Positions 50,206 to 58,175 of a stretch of DNA of 64,000 nucleotides are shown here, piece by piece. This DNA is from DAHUZL01 sp035533215 (GTDB lineage: Bacteria > Chloroflexota > Dormibacteria > Aeolococcales > Bog-877). Under the pieces are notes generated by a model that saw only the letters and a program-made list of their open reading frames with translations, did not search any database and was not told the DNA's origin. The stretch is taken from positions 22,964 through 86,963 of the forward strand of contig DATLUG010000042.1 of assembly GCA_035533215.1 (NCBI GenBank), given 5' to 3'. Both the position numbers and the translations under genes were made by a program. How positions within the stretch are numbered: position 1 is the stretch's first letter; every line of letters begins with the position of its first letter.

Positions 50206-51094
50206 CCGGGCGGCCGGCCGCGGCCGGCTCCGGGTCGAGCGCCTCCAGGGCGCTGATGACGGCCCGGGTGATGACCGTGGGGGTGGAGGCGCCGGCCGTC
50301 ACCCCGACCCGGCGGCAGCCGACGAACCACTCCTTGCGGAGGTCCGCGGCGGTGTCGACGAGGTAGGCGGGGCGGCCCGCGTGCTCCTGGATCACCTGGA
50401 CCAGGCGCTGGGTGTTGCTGCTGCGGGGGCTGCCCACCACCACCACCGCGTCACAGTCGGTGGCCGCCGCCACCGCCGCCTCCTGGCGCTCCTGGGTGGC
50501 ATTGCAGATCTCGTTGTGGACCTCGATCTGGGGAAAGCGCTCCTGCAGCCGGGCGATGATGGCGCGGGTGTCCCACAGCGAGAGGGTGGTCTGGGTGGTG
50601 ACCGCCAGCCGCTCCGCCGTCAGCACCAGCTGGTCCACGTCCTGCACCGACTCGACGAGGTGGATCCGGCCCGCTGCCTCCCCCAGGACCCCCTCCGGCT
50701 CGGGGTGCCCGTGCTTGCCGATGTACACGACGGTGTAGCCGTCCCCGGTGAGCCGGCGGACCAGGTCGTGGGTGCGGATGACATCGGTGCAGGTGGCGTC
50801 CACCGTGTGCAGCCCGCGCGCCCGGGCCCGCTCCCGCACCTCGGGCGACACACCGTGGGCGGTGAAGATCACGGTGCCCTCGCGGATCGCGTCCAGCCCC
50901 TCGAGGCGGGTGGCCGCGTCGACCAGGCGGACCCCCGACTCGGCGAGCTCGGTGGTCACGTGCTCGTTGTGGACGAGGTACCCCAGCATCGCGATCGGCT
51001 CCCCCTGGCGTTCGGCCCCCACCTTGCGGGCAGCCCGGATCGCCTCCACCACGCCGTGGCAGTAGCCGCGGGGGACGATCTTGACGATCTCCAC
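50165..51094 (-). CDS. ispH: 4-hydroxy-3-methylbut-2-enyl diphosphate reductase
   Basis: A 309-residue Fe-S enzyme (LytB) for the last step of the MEP isoprenoid pathway, making IPP and DMAPP. The three cluster cysteines are in PRGYCHGVVEAIRAA (Cys12), DATCTDVIRTHD (about 99) and HNEICNATQERQEAA (about 196). The catalytic region TQTTLSLWDTRA and the C-terminal VGVTAGASTPTVI are present. Length is normal apart from a short Ala-rich tail. GTG 51094 lies exactly 6 nt after an extended -10 box, so the message should be leaderless. Geranylgeranyl-reductase-like flavoprotein at 55.3 kb is another isoprenoid gene nearby, but not linked. Confidence 0.95.
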   Translation of the reverse strand: MEIVKIVPRGYCHGVVEAIRAARKVGAERQGEPIAMLGYLVHNEHVTTELAESGVRLVDAATRLEGLDAIREGTVIFTAHGVSPEVRERARARGLHTVDATCTDVIRTHDLVRRLTGDGYTVVYIGKHGHPEPEGVLGEAAGRIHLVESVQDVDQLVLTAERLAVTTQTTLSLWDTRAIIARLQERFPQIEVHNEICNATQERQEAAVAAATDCDAVVVVGSPRSSNTQRLVQVIQEHAGRPAYLVDTAADLRKEWFVGCRRVGVTAGASTPTVITRAVISALEALDPEPAAAGRPVTAARASSAPGSG

Positions 51095-51100
51095 GCCTCG

Positions 51101-51106
51101 ATCCTA
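51101..51106 (-). promoter_or_regulatory. Extended -10 box of ispH
   Basis: On the minus strand TGCTAGGAT ends 6 nt before the ispH GTG. This is the same spacing and sequence type as at the DUF971 gene. Confidence 0.6.
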
Positions 51107-51160
51107 GCAGCCGCCTCCCGAGCGGCCCCCCGGGGACCCGTGCGGCCGCCCGGCGGGCGG

Positions 51161-52192
51161 TCAGCCCGGGTCGGCAGGATGCCCGTCCGGGAGGACGTCG
51201 GCCGCCCGGGGGCGGCCGGGGGCGCGATCGAGGGGCCGGTCCGGGCGGCCCGACCCGAGCAGCCACCCGTACAGGAGGAGAAAGGTCGCCGCCCCCACGC
51301 CCAGCTTGGCCGCGATCGGAAGCCGGGACGGGGTGACGAACCCCTCGATGAGGCCCGCCACCACGAGGAGGCAGGCGGCCCCGGCGGCCAGCCGCGCCGC
51401 CGGTCCGGCGGCGGCGGCGAGGGCGGCGCCGCGGCGCTGCAGCCCGGGACGGAGCCAGGCGTCGCCGATCCGCAGACCGGCCCCGGCCGCCGTCGCGATC
51501 ACGGTCAGCTCGATCACCCCGTGGGGAACGATCAGGGACCAGAACTGCGGGTCCAGCCCTCCCGCGTGGGTGGCCTCGGCGAGGGTGCCGAGCTGGAACC
51601 CGTTGAGGAGGAGGACGAGAACGGTGGGCACCCCGGCGCAGAGGCCCAGCGCGAAGGCGACGAGGGCGACCCGGATGTTGTTCTGGATGATGAGGGCGCT
51701 GAGCGGCGAGGCCAGCTGCCCGGACAGCGCCGCGGGGTTGCCGAGGTGGTGGCCGGCGACGGCGGCGCGGACGCCGGCCGGCACCAGCTGGGTGAGGTCG
51801 GGCCGGAGCACGACCGCGGCCCAGCCGGCGGCGAAGCCGACGAGCAGCGCGAACCCCGCCGCGCCGACGTACCGGCCGTGGGCGCGGAAGAGGCGCGGGA
51901 GGCCGACGGCGAAGAAGCGCCCGAGGTCGCGGAGGTGGGTCGGCGGCGGTCGGTACAGGAGCGGCTGGGCCCGGACCAGCAGCTGGGTCAGCTCCGCCAC
52001 CAGGGGATCGCCGGGGTAGTCGCGGGCGGCCACGGCGAGATCGGTGCTGACCGTCCGGATCAGCGCCGCCAGCCCGTCGACGTCGGCCGCGGCGGCCCGG
52101 CGGATCCGGCCGCCGCGGAGGCGGCCGAGAAGGCCGCGGAGGTCCTGCCAGTCAGGACCTCGCTCCGCCACGAAGACGTCGATCGGGTTCAA
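51161..52192 (-). CDS. SpoIIM (stage II sporulation protein M) family membrane protein
   Basis: A 343-residue membrane protein of the SpoIIM family. The cytoplasmic N-terminus NPIDVFVAERGPDWQDLRGL is typical. Five or six TM helices follow, with the family hallmarks SALIIQNNIRVALVAFALGL (about 165-184), TVLVLLLNGFQLGTLAEATH and FWSLIVPHGVIELTVIATAA (about 214-233). In non-sporulating actinobacteria and relatives this gene pairs with RDD, DUF58 and MoxR genes, as here. Role unknown, possibly membrane remodelling or peptidoglycan-related. TTG 52192 is the only start that keeps the native N-terminus; it has no Shine-Dalgarno. Divergent from the RDD gene across 72 bp. Confidence 0.9.
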   Translation of the reverse strand: MNPIDVFVAERGPDWQDLRGLLGRLRGGRIRRAAAADVDGLAALIRTVSTDLAVAARDYPGDPLVAELTQLLVRAQPLLYRPPPTHLRDLGRFFAVGLPRLFRAHGRYVGAAGFALLVGFAAGWAAVVLRPDLTQLVPAGVRAAVAGHHLGNPAALSGQLASPLSALIIQNNIRVALVAFALGLCAGVPTVLVLLLNGFQLGTLAEATHAGGLDPQFWSLIVPHGVIELTVIATAAGAGLRIGDAWLRPGLQRRGAALAAAAGPAARLAAGAACLLVVAGLIEGFVTPSRLPIAAKLGVGAATFLLLYGWLLGSGRPDRPLDRAPGRPRAADVLPDGHPADPG

Positions 52193-52247
52193 CCGGGGCG
52201 GGCCGCCCGCAGATGCCCGCCCGGTGCCGCGCGCTCCGGGGCAGCGC

Positions 52248-52253
52248 TACGAT
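52248..52253 (+). promoter_or_regulatory. -10-like box of the RDD gene
   Basis: TACGAT ends 11 nt before ATG 52265, predicting a leader of only about 4 nt. Confidence 0.45.
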
Positions 52254-52264
52254 CCCGCCAACCG

Positions 52265-53080
52265 ATGCTGGACCAGGTCTCGATCCGGACCCCGGAGAGC
52301 GTCACCCTCGAGGTTGCGGTGGCCGGGATCGGCTCCCGGTTCCTCGCCGCGGTGCTCGACACCCTGGCCATCCTCCTCGTCGAGGCGGTGCTGATCTTCG
52401 CCGTGGTGGCGGTGCTCGGCTCAGCATCCCACCCCGGGGCCGGCGGCCCGCTCCTCATCGTCCTGGTGGTGGTCGCCTCGCTGGTCCCGATCGCCTACTA
52501 CGTCGTCTTCGAGCTCGCCGCGGAGGGCCGTTCCCTCGGCAAGATGGCCCTCGGCCTCAGGGTCGTCCGCCTGGACGGGGTGCCGGTGGGGGCGGCGGAG
52601 TCGCTGGTCCGCAACATCGTGCGGCTGCTGGACTTCCTCCCGGTCGCCTATGGCGTCGGTGTGTGCACGATGTTCGTGGCCCGCAACTCCCGGCGGCTCG
52701 GCGACCTCGCCGCCGGGACGGTGGTCATCCGTGAGCGCACCGCACTCGCCGACCCGGGCACGGCCTCGGCCGGGGTGCCGGTGCTCACCGTCGAGGGCCC
52801 CGGCGCGCCGGTTCCGGGGGTGGAGCGGGGCGGCGCCGCCGAGCTCGGGCTGCTCCGGGCGTACCTCGGCCGGGGCGACCTCGCCCCGGCTCGGCGCCGG
52901 GTCCTCGCCACCGAGATCGCGGCGGGCCTCTGCACCAGGTGGGGCAGCGAGCCGGCGGCGATCGGCCCGGAGCCGGCCGACCTCTGGCTGCAGCGCGTGT
53001 ACCTCCAGCTCCACGCCCGCCTGTATCCGGGATCGCCCCCGCCCACCGCGGGCGCGGCGGTGCCGCCGCCGCCAGCCTGA
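52265..53080 (+). CDS. RDD-family membrane protein
   Basis: A 271-residue protein with an RDD domain (about 5-165). The Arg and Asp positions that name the family are in IGSRFLAAVLDTLAILLVEA (about 20-39). ELAAEGRSLGKMALGLRVVR and NIVRLLDFLPVAYGVG, followed by NSRRLGDLAAGTVVI, complete the motif set. Three TM helices are visible. The C-terminal 100 residues form a soluble helical extension with GLLRAYLGRGDLAPARRRVL. RDD proteins are proposed transport or ion-exchange components; the role here is unknown. It is divergent from SpoIIM and belongs to the MoxR/DUF58 neighbourhood. Confidence 0.9.
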   Translation: MLDQVSIRTPESVTLEVAVAGIGSRFLAAVLDTLAILLVEAVLIFAVVAVLGSASHPGAGGPLLIVLVVVASLVPIAYYVVFELAAEGRSLGKMALGLRVVRLDGVPVGAAESLVRNIVRLLDFLPVAYGVGVCTMFVARNSRRLGDLAAGTVVIRERTALADPGTASAGVPVLTVEGPGAPVPGVERGGAAELGLLRAYLGRGDLAPARRRVLATEIAAGLCTRWGSEPAAIGPEPADLWLQRVYLQLHARLYPGSPPPTAGAAVPPPPA

Positions 53081-53087
53081 GCTGCGA

Positions 53088-53561
53088 TCAGGCCCGCACC
53101 GGGCCGCCGCGGTCGCTGCGGCGGGAGACGGCGGCGGCGGTGCGGTCGAACCCGGGACCGCGCGCCAGCCGCTCCTGGTCCGGGCCCGGGGACGGCGACC
53201 GCCGAGACGCCCGCCGCCGGTCCGTCGTGGCGCCTGGGTCGCGGTCCGTCGTATGGCGCGGAGCGGCCGGGGGGCCCGGCTGGGGCGCCCGGTCCGGTCC
53301 GGTGCGACCTCGGGCGCGGCCGGCCGGCGGTGACGGGTCGGCCCGCGACCGGCTCGTCGACGCCACCCGGCGCGTCGCTCGGCCGAGGCGGTCGACCCAG
53401 ATCACGGCGCGGATCGCGGCGACGCCCACGATCCCGAGCAGGGCCAGGGAGGCGCCCGCGTCGAGCAGGCTGCTCAGCGGCGGCACGACGACCGACACCA
53501 CGACGCACCCGCCCACCACGGCGAGGAGGGTGCGGATCGGACCGCGGAGTGACATCGTCAA
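53088..53561 (-). CDS. Small membrane protein with basic tail
   Basis: A 157-residue frame starting at TTG 53561, chosen because GGAGGG lies 8 bases upstream; ATG 53555 is an alternative. Two TM helices (TLLAVVGGCVVVSVVVPPLS and LALLGIVGVAAIRAVIWVDR) are followed by a tail of about 100 residues rich in Arg, Pro and Ser. The tail's composition is close to that of a random high-GC frame, so the real stop may be as given but its function is doubtful. Family not recognised. It converges on RDD with a 7-bp gap. Confidence 0.55.
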   Translation of the reverse strand: MTMSLRGPIRTLLAVVGGCVVVSVVVPPLSSLLDAGASLALLGIVGVAAIRAVIWVDRLGRATRRVASTSRSRADPSPPAGRARGRTGPDRAPQPGPPAAPRHTTDRDPGATTDRRRASRRSPSPGPDQERLARGPGFDRTAAAVSRRSDRGGPVRA

Positions 53562-53612
53562 GGAGTGGTCCCTCCGGGAGGCCCGGACGGGGCGGCCGAG
53601 CCCCGACCGGGA

Positions 53613-53828
53613 TCAGGGGTCGATCGTGACCAGGACCTGTCCCTCCTGGACCACCTCCCCCTCCCGGGCCAGCACCGCGCCGACGGTGCCGGCCGTCGGG
53701 GCGGTGACCGGGATCTCCATCTTCATGGACTCCAGGATCAGAAGGGTCTGGTCGGCCGCGACCGTCTCGCCGGCCGTGACCAGCACCTTCCAGCAGTTGC
53801 CGATGAGCTCGGCGCGCACCTCTGTCAT
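53613..53828 (-). CDS. Stand-alone biotinyl/lipoyl attachment domain protein
   Basis: A 71-residue protein that is only a biotinyl domain. The lysine is in the classic LILESMKMEIPVTAP (about 31-45), preceded by WKVLVTAGETV and followed by GTVGAVLAREGEVVQEGQVL. The ESMKM tetrad indicates biotin rather than lipoate. Such proteins act as the BCCP of acyl-CoA or oxaloacetate-type carboxylases. No carboxylase or biotin ligase is adjacent, so the partner must be elsewhere. ATG 53828 was chosen since GGGAG is 6 bases upstream; ATG 53834 is too close to it. Confidence 0.88.
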   Translation of the reverse strand: MTEVRAELIGNCWKVLVTAGETVAADQTLLILESMKMEIPVTAPTAGTVGAVLAREGEVVQEGQVLVTIDP

Positions 53829-53951
53829 CCGCATCTCCCACCGAGGAGCCGGCGGGACCGTCCGGCCCCGCCCATCCTACGGGGGGGCTGCGCACCCGCC
53901 GCCGATAATGGCCGCCGGGGTCGCCGAGCGCCCCGCCACGAGGAGCGGCCG

Positions 53952-54266
53952 ATGTGGATCACCAGCGCCAGCGACCGGCCTCGGTGCCGGAGCTCCGAGG
54001 GGTGCGGCGACGTGCTCGGGCCGACCGTGCGCTCCCGCACCCACCGTTCGCAGCGGGGTGCCGGCCTCGGGTCGCTGGCGGGCGGCGCGCCCGCGGGCGC
54101 GACCGGGAACCAGGTCGCCGCTCGCCAGGAGGCGATCGGGCGGACGGTCGCCGAGGCCAACCGTGGCGACCCGGTCGTGGCCATGCGCGTCGACGCCTCC
54201 GCGATGGGGGCCGTCTGGACCGAGCGGGGCGCCCCCGGCAGCGCGGCCGGCGCCGAGACGCCGTAG
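53952..54266 (+). CDS. Hypothetical small protein
   Basis: A 104-residue frame from ATG 53952, with GAGGAG about six bases upstream. The second half (RQEAIGRTVAEANRGDPVVA and MRVDASAMGAVWTERG) looks like a real folded segment; the first half is Ser/Arg/Gly-rich with two cysteines in SSEGCGDVL region. No family recognised. It ends 13 bp before the next start, so both probably share one transcript. Confidence 0.5.
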   Translation: MWITSASDRPRCRSSEGCGDVLGPTVRSRTHRSQRGAGLGSLAGGAPAGATGNQVAARQEAIGRTVAEANRGDPVVAMRVDASAMGAVWTERGAPGSAAGAETP

Positions 54267-54279
54267 GGGGGGGCCCGCG

Positions 54280-54921
54280 ATGTCGACGGCGCGCCCGCAC
54301 GGCCTGTCCAGCTGGCTCCACCTGATTCCCTGCGAGCGCGCGTTCGCGGCCGGCCCGGAGGCCCCGGCGGAGGTGGCGGCGGTGCTCTGCCGCCACGGGC
54401 TCGCGGTCCCCGCCGCCGACGGCGGCCTCTCCCCGGGCCCCACGTTCGCGTCCCGGCTGCAGGACGTCCGGACCGGTCCCGTGGGCCCTTCGGCCCGGAG
54501 CGGTGCGCTGCTGCACCCGACCGTGCGGGCGGACGCCGCGGCGCCATTCCCCGCGGTCCACCCCCGCGGGGTCGTGCGGGTGGAGGCCGGCATCCTCCGG
54601 GTCTATCCGGACCCCGGACCGCTCGGCTTCCAGTCTGACCAGCCCCGTCGCTACCTTTGTGTCTGCCCCGCCTGCGGCGGAGCCCTCGACCTCTACCGCC
54701 TCAGCTTCCCGGGGACCGATCCCCTCGTCGCCGGGTGCCCGGCCTGTGCGGCCGAGGTGCCGATCGCGGAGCTGGGGTGGGACCCGCCGCTGGCGGCGGC
54801 TCGGTTCGAGGTCACCTTCGGCGACCTCGACGGTCGGCCCAGCCTTGGCGGCGACGCCGTCTTCCCGGCGCTCGAGGACGCCGCGGGCTGCCGGCTGCGC
54901 GAGGTGCACGTCACGCTGTGA
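54280..54921 (+). CDS. Hypothetical protein with a C-terminal zinc ribbon
   Basis: A 213-residue protein. The N-terminal 120 residues contain conserved-looking segments (SSWLHLIPCERAFAAG, RVEAGILRVYPDPGPLGFQS) without a known family. The C-terminal part has two cysteine pairs, CVCPACGG (about 128-135) and AGCPACAAEV (about 153-162), spaced for one zinc ribbon, then a beta-rich end. It might be a nucleic-acid or protein adaptor, but that is only suggested by the ribbon. ATG 54280 follows GGGGGGG. It is probably co-transcribed with the small gene upstream. Confidence 0.65.
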   Translation: MSTARPHGLSSWLHLIPCERAFAAGPEAPAEVAAVLCRHGLAVPAADGGLSPGPTFASRLQDVRTGPVGPSARSGALLHPTVRADAAAPFPAVHPRGVVRVEAGILRVYPDPGPLGFQSDQPRRYLCVCPACGGALDLYRLSFPGTDPLVAGCPACAAEVPIAELGWDPPLAAARFEVTFGDLDGRPSLGGDAVFPALEDAAGCRLREVHVTL

Positions 54922-54988
54922 GAGCCATCGGCGCCGGTGACGGCGGTGGCGTCGTGGTGCGGCCGGGTGGCGGGGGAGCCCGCTGGCG

Positions 54989-55381
54989 GTGAAGATCACG
55001 GTCGACCTCCACGACGTGTACAACCGCGGCTGGGAGATCGACCGCGCCCTGCGCGAGGCGATCGACGAAGCGGAGCGGACCCACGCCGCCATGGTCGAGA
55101 TCATCCCCGGCAAGGGCTCGGGCCAGCTGAAGAAGAGGGTCCTGCGCTTCCTGGACCAGCCGGAGGTGCGGTCGCGCTACCACCGGGTGGAGAAGGACTC
55201 CCGCAATTTCGGGCGCCTCTTCATCCACTTCCGCTGGGTCCGCGGGCTACCCCGGAGCGCCCCGCCCGCGCGCCGCGCCACCGGGGCCGAGACCGGCCCG
55301 CTGGCGGCTGGCCCCCCCGACGCTCAGGCACCGAGCAGCCCGAGCCACTCGCGGGGGCGGACGCCGCGGAGCGGGCGGTAG
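54989..55381 (+). CDS. Smr (MutS2 C-terminal) domain protein
   Basis: A 130-residue protein whose first 85 residues form an Smr domain. VDLHDVYNRGWEIDRALREA (about 5-24) has the conserved LH motif variant DLHxxx, and EIIPGKGSGQLKKRVLRFL (about 37-55) is the signature IIHGKGxGxL loop in IIPGKG form. Smr domains are nucleases or RNA/DNA-binding modules. Stand-alone Smr proteins of this size are common. The C-terminal 45 residues are Ala/Pro-rich and overlap the convergent reductase gene by 58 bp. GTG 54989 has GGTG... upstream but no strong Shine-Dalgarno. Confidence 0.82.
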   Translation: MKITVDLHDVYNRGWEIDRALREAIDEAERTHAAMVEIIPGKGSGQLKKRVLRFLDQPEVRSRYHRVEKDSRNFGRLFIHFRWVRGLPRSAPPARRATGAETGPLAAGPPDAQAPSSPSHSRGRTPRSGR

Positions 55382-56514
55382 CCGCAGTTGACGGCGAGGA
55401 GGGCCTGCAGCGGGGCGGGGTCGCGGGCGGCGCGGGCGATCACCCGCCGGCTCACCCGGGGGTGCCGCCCGAGCCAGAGGGCGATGCCGAGGACCCGGCG
55501 CCGGTCCCGCCAGAGCCGACGGTGCTGGTCGCGATAGCGAGCCAGCGCGACCGCGGGGGCGAGCCGTTCGTCCAGGAGGGCGGCCAGGCTGGCGGCCAGG
55601 GCCTCGGCGAGCAGCAGCCCCGTCGCCAGGCCCTCGCCGGTCGCCGGGTCGTCGTAGCCGGCGGCGTCGCCGACCAGGACCAGTCCGGGCCCGCAGATCC
55701 GGGCCGGCCGCTGGAGGAACGACCCCGCGGCGCGCGGCGGGCTGGTCTGGGCGACGTCGCGAAGGTGGGGGAGGGCCGCCCGCGCCGCCCGCGCATAGTC
55801 GCGGGCGGCGGCCCCCACCAGGCGCCGCGGTCCCAGGAGCGACACCAGGCGCTCGTCGGGCCCGACCGGCGCCTCGTACCACTCGTGGTCGCCGCAGAGA
55901 GTGATGGTGATCCCGGGGCGGTCCTGCGCCGCCACCCGCCAGTGCCCCGCAACCCCGTACCGCTGCCGACCGTGGCGGCTCGCCGCCGGCCGGGCCCACC
56001 CCGCGGCCGCCCGCAGCGTCGAGTGCAGCCCATCCGCGGCCACGGTGACCCGGGCCGTCAGCGGTCCCGCCGAGGTGCCCACCCCGACCACGCGCGCGTC
56101 GCGGTCGGTGAGCAGCCGCTCCGCCCGCACCCCCTCGAGGAGCGTCACCATCGGCTCCCGCCGCAGCGCGTCGACCAGGGTCGCGTCGAACGTGAGCCGG
56201 CGGACCCCGAGCCCCTCGGCCGGGCCGCCGCCGGGCGGCGCGGGGAAGGCCGCGAACGCCGTGTGCGGCACGCCGGGCTGGGTGTACCCGACGCCCGGCA
56301 GCGGCTGCGCGCCGCCGGCGAGCACCGCGTCCAGCACCCGCAGGCGCCGGAGCGCCGCCACCCCGGGGGGCATCAGTCCCTCCCCGCAGGCCTTGTCCCG
56401 AGGGAAGCGGGATCGGTCGACCACCGTGACCAGGTGACCGGCGCGGGCCAGGTGCAGGGCCGTCGCGGCTCCGCTCGGGCCCGCCCCGACCACGACCGCG
56501 TCCACGGTGACCAT
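55324..56514 (-). CDS. Geranylgeranyl-reductase-family FAD-dependent oxidoreductase
   Basis: A 396-residue flavoprotein. The FAD Rossmann motif is AVVVGAGPSGAATALHLARA (about 6-25), followed by VVDRSRFPRDKACGEGLMPP (about 30-49), which is a signature of geranylgeranyl reductase-like enzymes. The second FAD contact is GLVLVGDAAGYDDPATGEGL (about 278-297). These proteins reduce isoprenoid double bonds in quinones or lipids, or oxidise other substrates; the exact reaction is not clear. The frame stays open far upstream, but ATG 56514 starts directly before the Rossmann strand and is the natural start. It follows the T4SS-like genes with a 404-bp gap. Confidence 0.86.
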   Translation of the reverse strand: MVTVDAVVVGAGPSGAATALHLARAGHLVTVVDRSRFPRDKACGEGLMPPGVAALRRLRVLDAVLAGGAQPLPGVGYTQPGVPHTAFAAFPAPPGGGPAEGLGVRRLTFDATLVDALRREPMVTLLEGVRAERLLTDRDARVVGVGTSAGPLTARVTVAADGLHSTLRAAAGWARPAASRHGRQRYGVAGHWRVAAQDRPGITITLCGDHEWYEAPVGPDERLVSLLGPRRLVGAAARDYARAARAALPHLRDVAQTSPPRAAGSFLQRPARICGPGLVLVGDAAGYDDPATGEGLATGLLLAEALAASLAALLDERLAPAVALARYRDQHRRLWRDRRRVLGIALWLGRHPRVSRRVIARAARDPAPLQALLAVNCGYRPLRGVRPREWLGLLGA

Positions 56515-56918
56515 CCGGTCATGGTGGCGCAGCGGGTGCCGGTGCGCGGGGAGCGGCCGGCGGCGGCGGGTGATGGTCCGCGGCGGCCCGAGCCGGGCGA
56601 GCGGGTGGACTGCCGCCGCCCCCGCCCACCCGGGCGCGCGCAGCGCCGCTTCGACGCGACCCAGCCGTCGCCGCGCCGCTCGGTCGCCGGCAGCGGGCAC
56701 CCCGGCGAGCGGGCGGACCCGGTCGTGGGCCACGGCGCCGGCGGCTGCGAGGCGCCCGCCGGCGATCGCGCCCTGGCACCGCACGTCGTCCATGCGCTGG
56801 CCCCGCCGGTCGCCAGCTGGCGTGATGGCGAGCCGGAGCCGGGCGAGGGCGAGATCGCGCGAGGAGCAGTCCCGCTCCGGCGACCGGCGGCGGTCGTCCA
56901 CCGAGATGACCCGGCGGA
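56515..56918. other. Gap between TrbL-like and reductase genes
   Basis: About 404 bp. A minus-strand frame continuous with the reductase stays open (for example MDDVRCQGAIAGGRLAAAGA near 56795), but no RBS or family match supports a separate gene. It may be a short hypothetical gene or composition-driven. Confidence 0.35.
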
Positions 56919-57863
56919 TCAGGCCAGCCCCTCCAGCCGTGACACCGCGAGCCGACGGGCGGACCGCTCCAGCCGCCGTCCCGCCGACACCACCCGCCGC
57001 TCCCAGTGGGCGGCGCTGTTGAGGGCACCGGGCACCCGCAGCATCAGGTACAGCGCCGCCAGCGCGTAGAGGATCGACACCAGGCTGTGACCGTCGGCAA
57101 CGGTGAGCTGGACCGCCACCCGCAGCACCAGCAGCTGCACGAACTGCATGAAGAGGGTGATCGTGAACAGCCGTGCCCACTGGCGAGCGTAGACGCGCGT
57201 TTCCGGCAGCACGTGCAGCAGCGCCGCCAGCGGGGCGGTGACGCAGAGGACGGTGAGGATGGTGGCGCGGACGACGTAGGCAAGTACCAGGATCACCAGC
57301 GCCACCACCATGACGGCGGTGAGGACGAGGAGGAAGAGGTTGGTGGCGGCGGTCTGCAGAGCGGGCCCGGCGAGCGGGTCGGCCCAGGGCAGGTTGGCGG
57401 GGCCGACGGCGCCGTTGCCCGCGACCAGCGTGCACAGCGCATTCTCCAGGTCGACGGCCATCTGGATCAGCGGCAGCGACCAGTGCATGAGGACCACCGC
57501 CACCAGCACCCGCGGGAGCACCACCTGGAGGGTGTGCTGGACATCGATTCGGCGGTCGACCACGGTGCGCAGGCAGCTGTAGAGGAAGACTGCGACGACG
57601 AGGGCGGTGGCCGCCGTCGCCAGCAGCGCGTTCAGGCCCACGATCGCAGAATTGGAGGTCAGCGGGGCACTGGCGCCCGGGCGGGTGACGTCATACGTGC
57701 CGAAGAGGTAGGTGGTGAGGACGGCGTCGATCGTCTGCCGCGCGGTCGACACGAACTGGAGGAGCCCGCCCTCCACCAGGTGGACCACGAAGGCCACCGG
57801 ATCGAAGCTGAACAGCGGTGCGCCGGCGGCGATGACCGCAGGCGCCGCCACCACCGGGGTCAC
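56919..57863 (-). CDS. TrbL/VirB6-like polytopic membrane protein
   Basis: A 314-residue membrane protein with about six TM helices. The N-terminus after GTG 57863 is exported-like. An extended loop with FVVHLVEGGLLQFVSTARQT and LFGTYDVTRPGAS precedes helices such as LLATAATALVVAVFLYSCLR and LFLLVLTAVMVVALVILVLA. The pattern APLAALLHVLPETRVYARQW followed by a helix is typical of TrbL/VirB6 channel proteins of type IV secretion systems. The C-terminal tail is Arg-rich. The start overlaps the stop of the small upstream gene (GTGA). Identification rests on topology and this loop, plus the VirB4 gene nearby. Confidence 0.7.
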   Translation of the reverse strand: MTPVVAAPAVIAAGAPLFSFDPVAFVVHLVEGGLLQFVSTARQTIDAVLTTYLFGTYDVTRPGASAPLTSNSAIVGLNALLATAATALVVAVFLYSCLRTVVDRRIDVQHTLQVVLPRVLVAVVLMHWSLPLIQMAVDLENALCTLVAGNGAVGPANLPWADPLAGPALQTAATNLFLLVLTAVMVVALVILVLAYVVRATILTVLCVTAPLAALLHVLPETRVYARQWARLFTITLFMQFVQLLVLRVAVQLTVADGHSLVSILYALAALYLMLRVPGALNSAAHWERRVVSAGRRLERSARRLAVSRLEGLA

Positions 57864-58099
57864 GACAGCCCGTGCGGGACAAGGCCGAGGAGAATGTGGC
57901 TGAACACCCCGGCCAACTCGACCCCGATCGTCCCGACCGCGATCCGGCCCAGCCACCGCTGCGCCTCGGACGCGCTGTGGGGATGGATGGCGACGACCCG
58001 CCAGATGAAGGCGCAGACGAAGGCCAGGGTGCCGAGGCTGCCGATCACCCCCTGCCCGAGCGAGATCCAGGAGTTGAGCAGCGCGGTCAGCGTCGTCAT
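57860..58099 (-). CDS. Small two-TM protein, VirB2/TrbC-like position
   Basis: A 79-residue protein with two TM helices (GVIGSLGTLAFVCAFIWRVV, about 17-36, and GRIAVGTIGVELAGVFSHIL, about 51-70) joined by a polar loop with HPHSASEAQRW. Size, topology and location immediately before a VirB6-like gene match the pilin/VirB2-like subunits of Gram-positive type IV systems, though there is no cleavable signal peptide or sequence motif. ATG 58099 has GAGGG 7-11 bases upstream. Overlaps the next gene by 4 nt. Confidence 0.6.
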   Translation of the reverse strand: MTTLTALLNSWISLGQGVIGSLGTLAFVCAFIWRVVAIHPHSASEAQRWLGRIAVGTIGVELAGVFSHILLGLVPHGLS

Positions 58100-58117
58100 C
58101 GGTATGCCCTCGCAGAA

Positions 58118-58131
58118 CGACAGTCCTGTCG
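58118..58131. repeat. 14-bp palindrome upstream of the VirB2-like gene
   Basis: CGACAG and CTGTCG are exact inverted arms around a TC centre, 18 bp before the start of the VirB2-like gene. It could be an operator or chance. Confidence 0.4.
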
Positions 58132-58175
58132 CTGGTGGTCCCGCCAGCTCGGCGGAACAGGGCGGACCGCGCGGT

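Noticed and set aside
55324..56918. N-terminal extension of the reductase through the upstream open frame
   Set aside because: The FAD Rossmann fold starts right after ATG 56514, and the upstream residues are Arg/Ala-rich with no domain.
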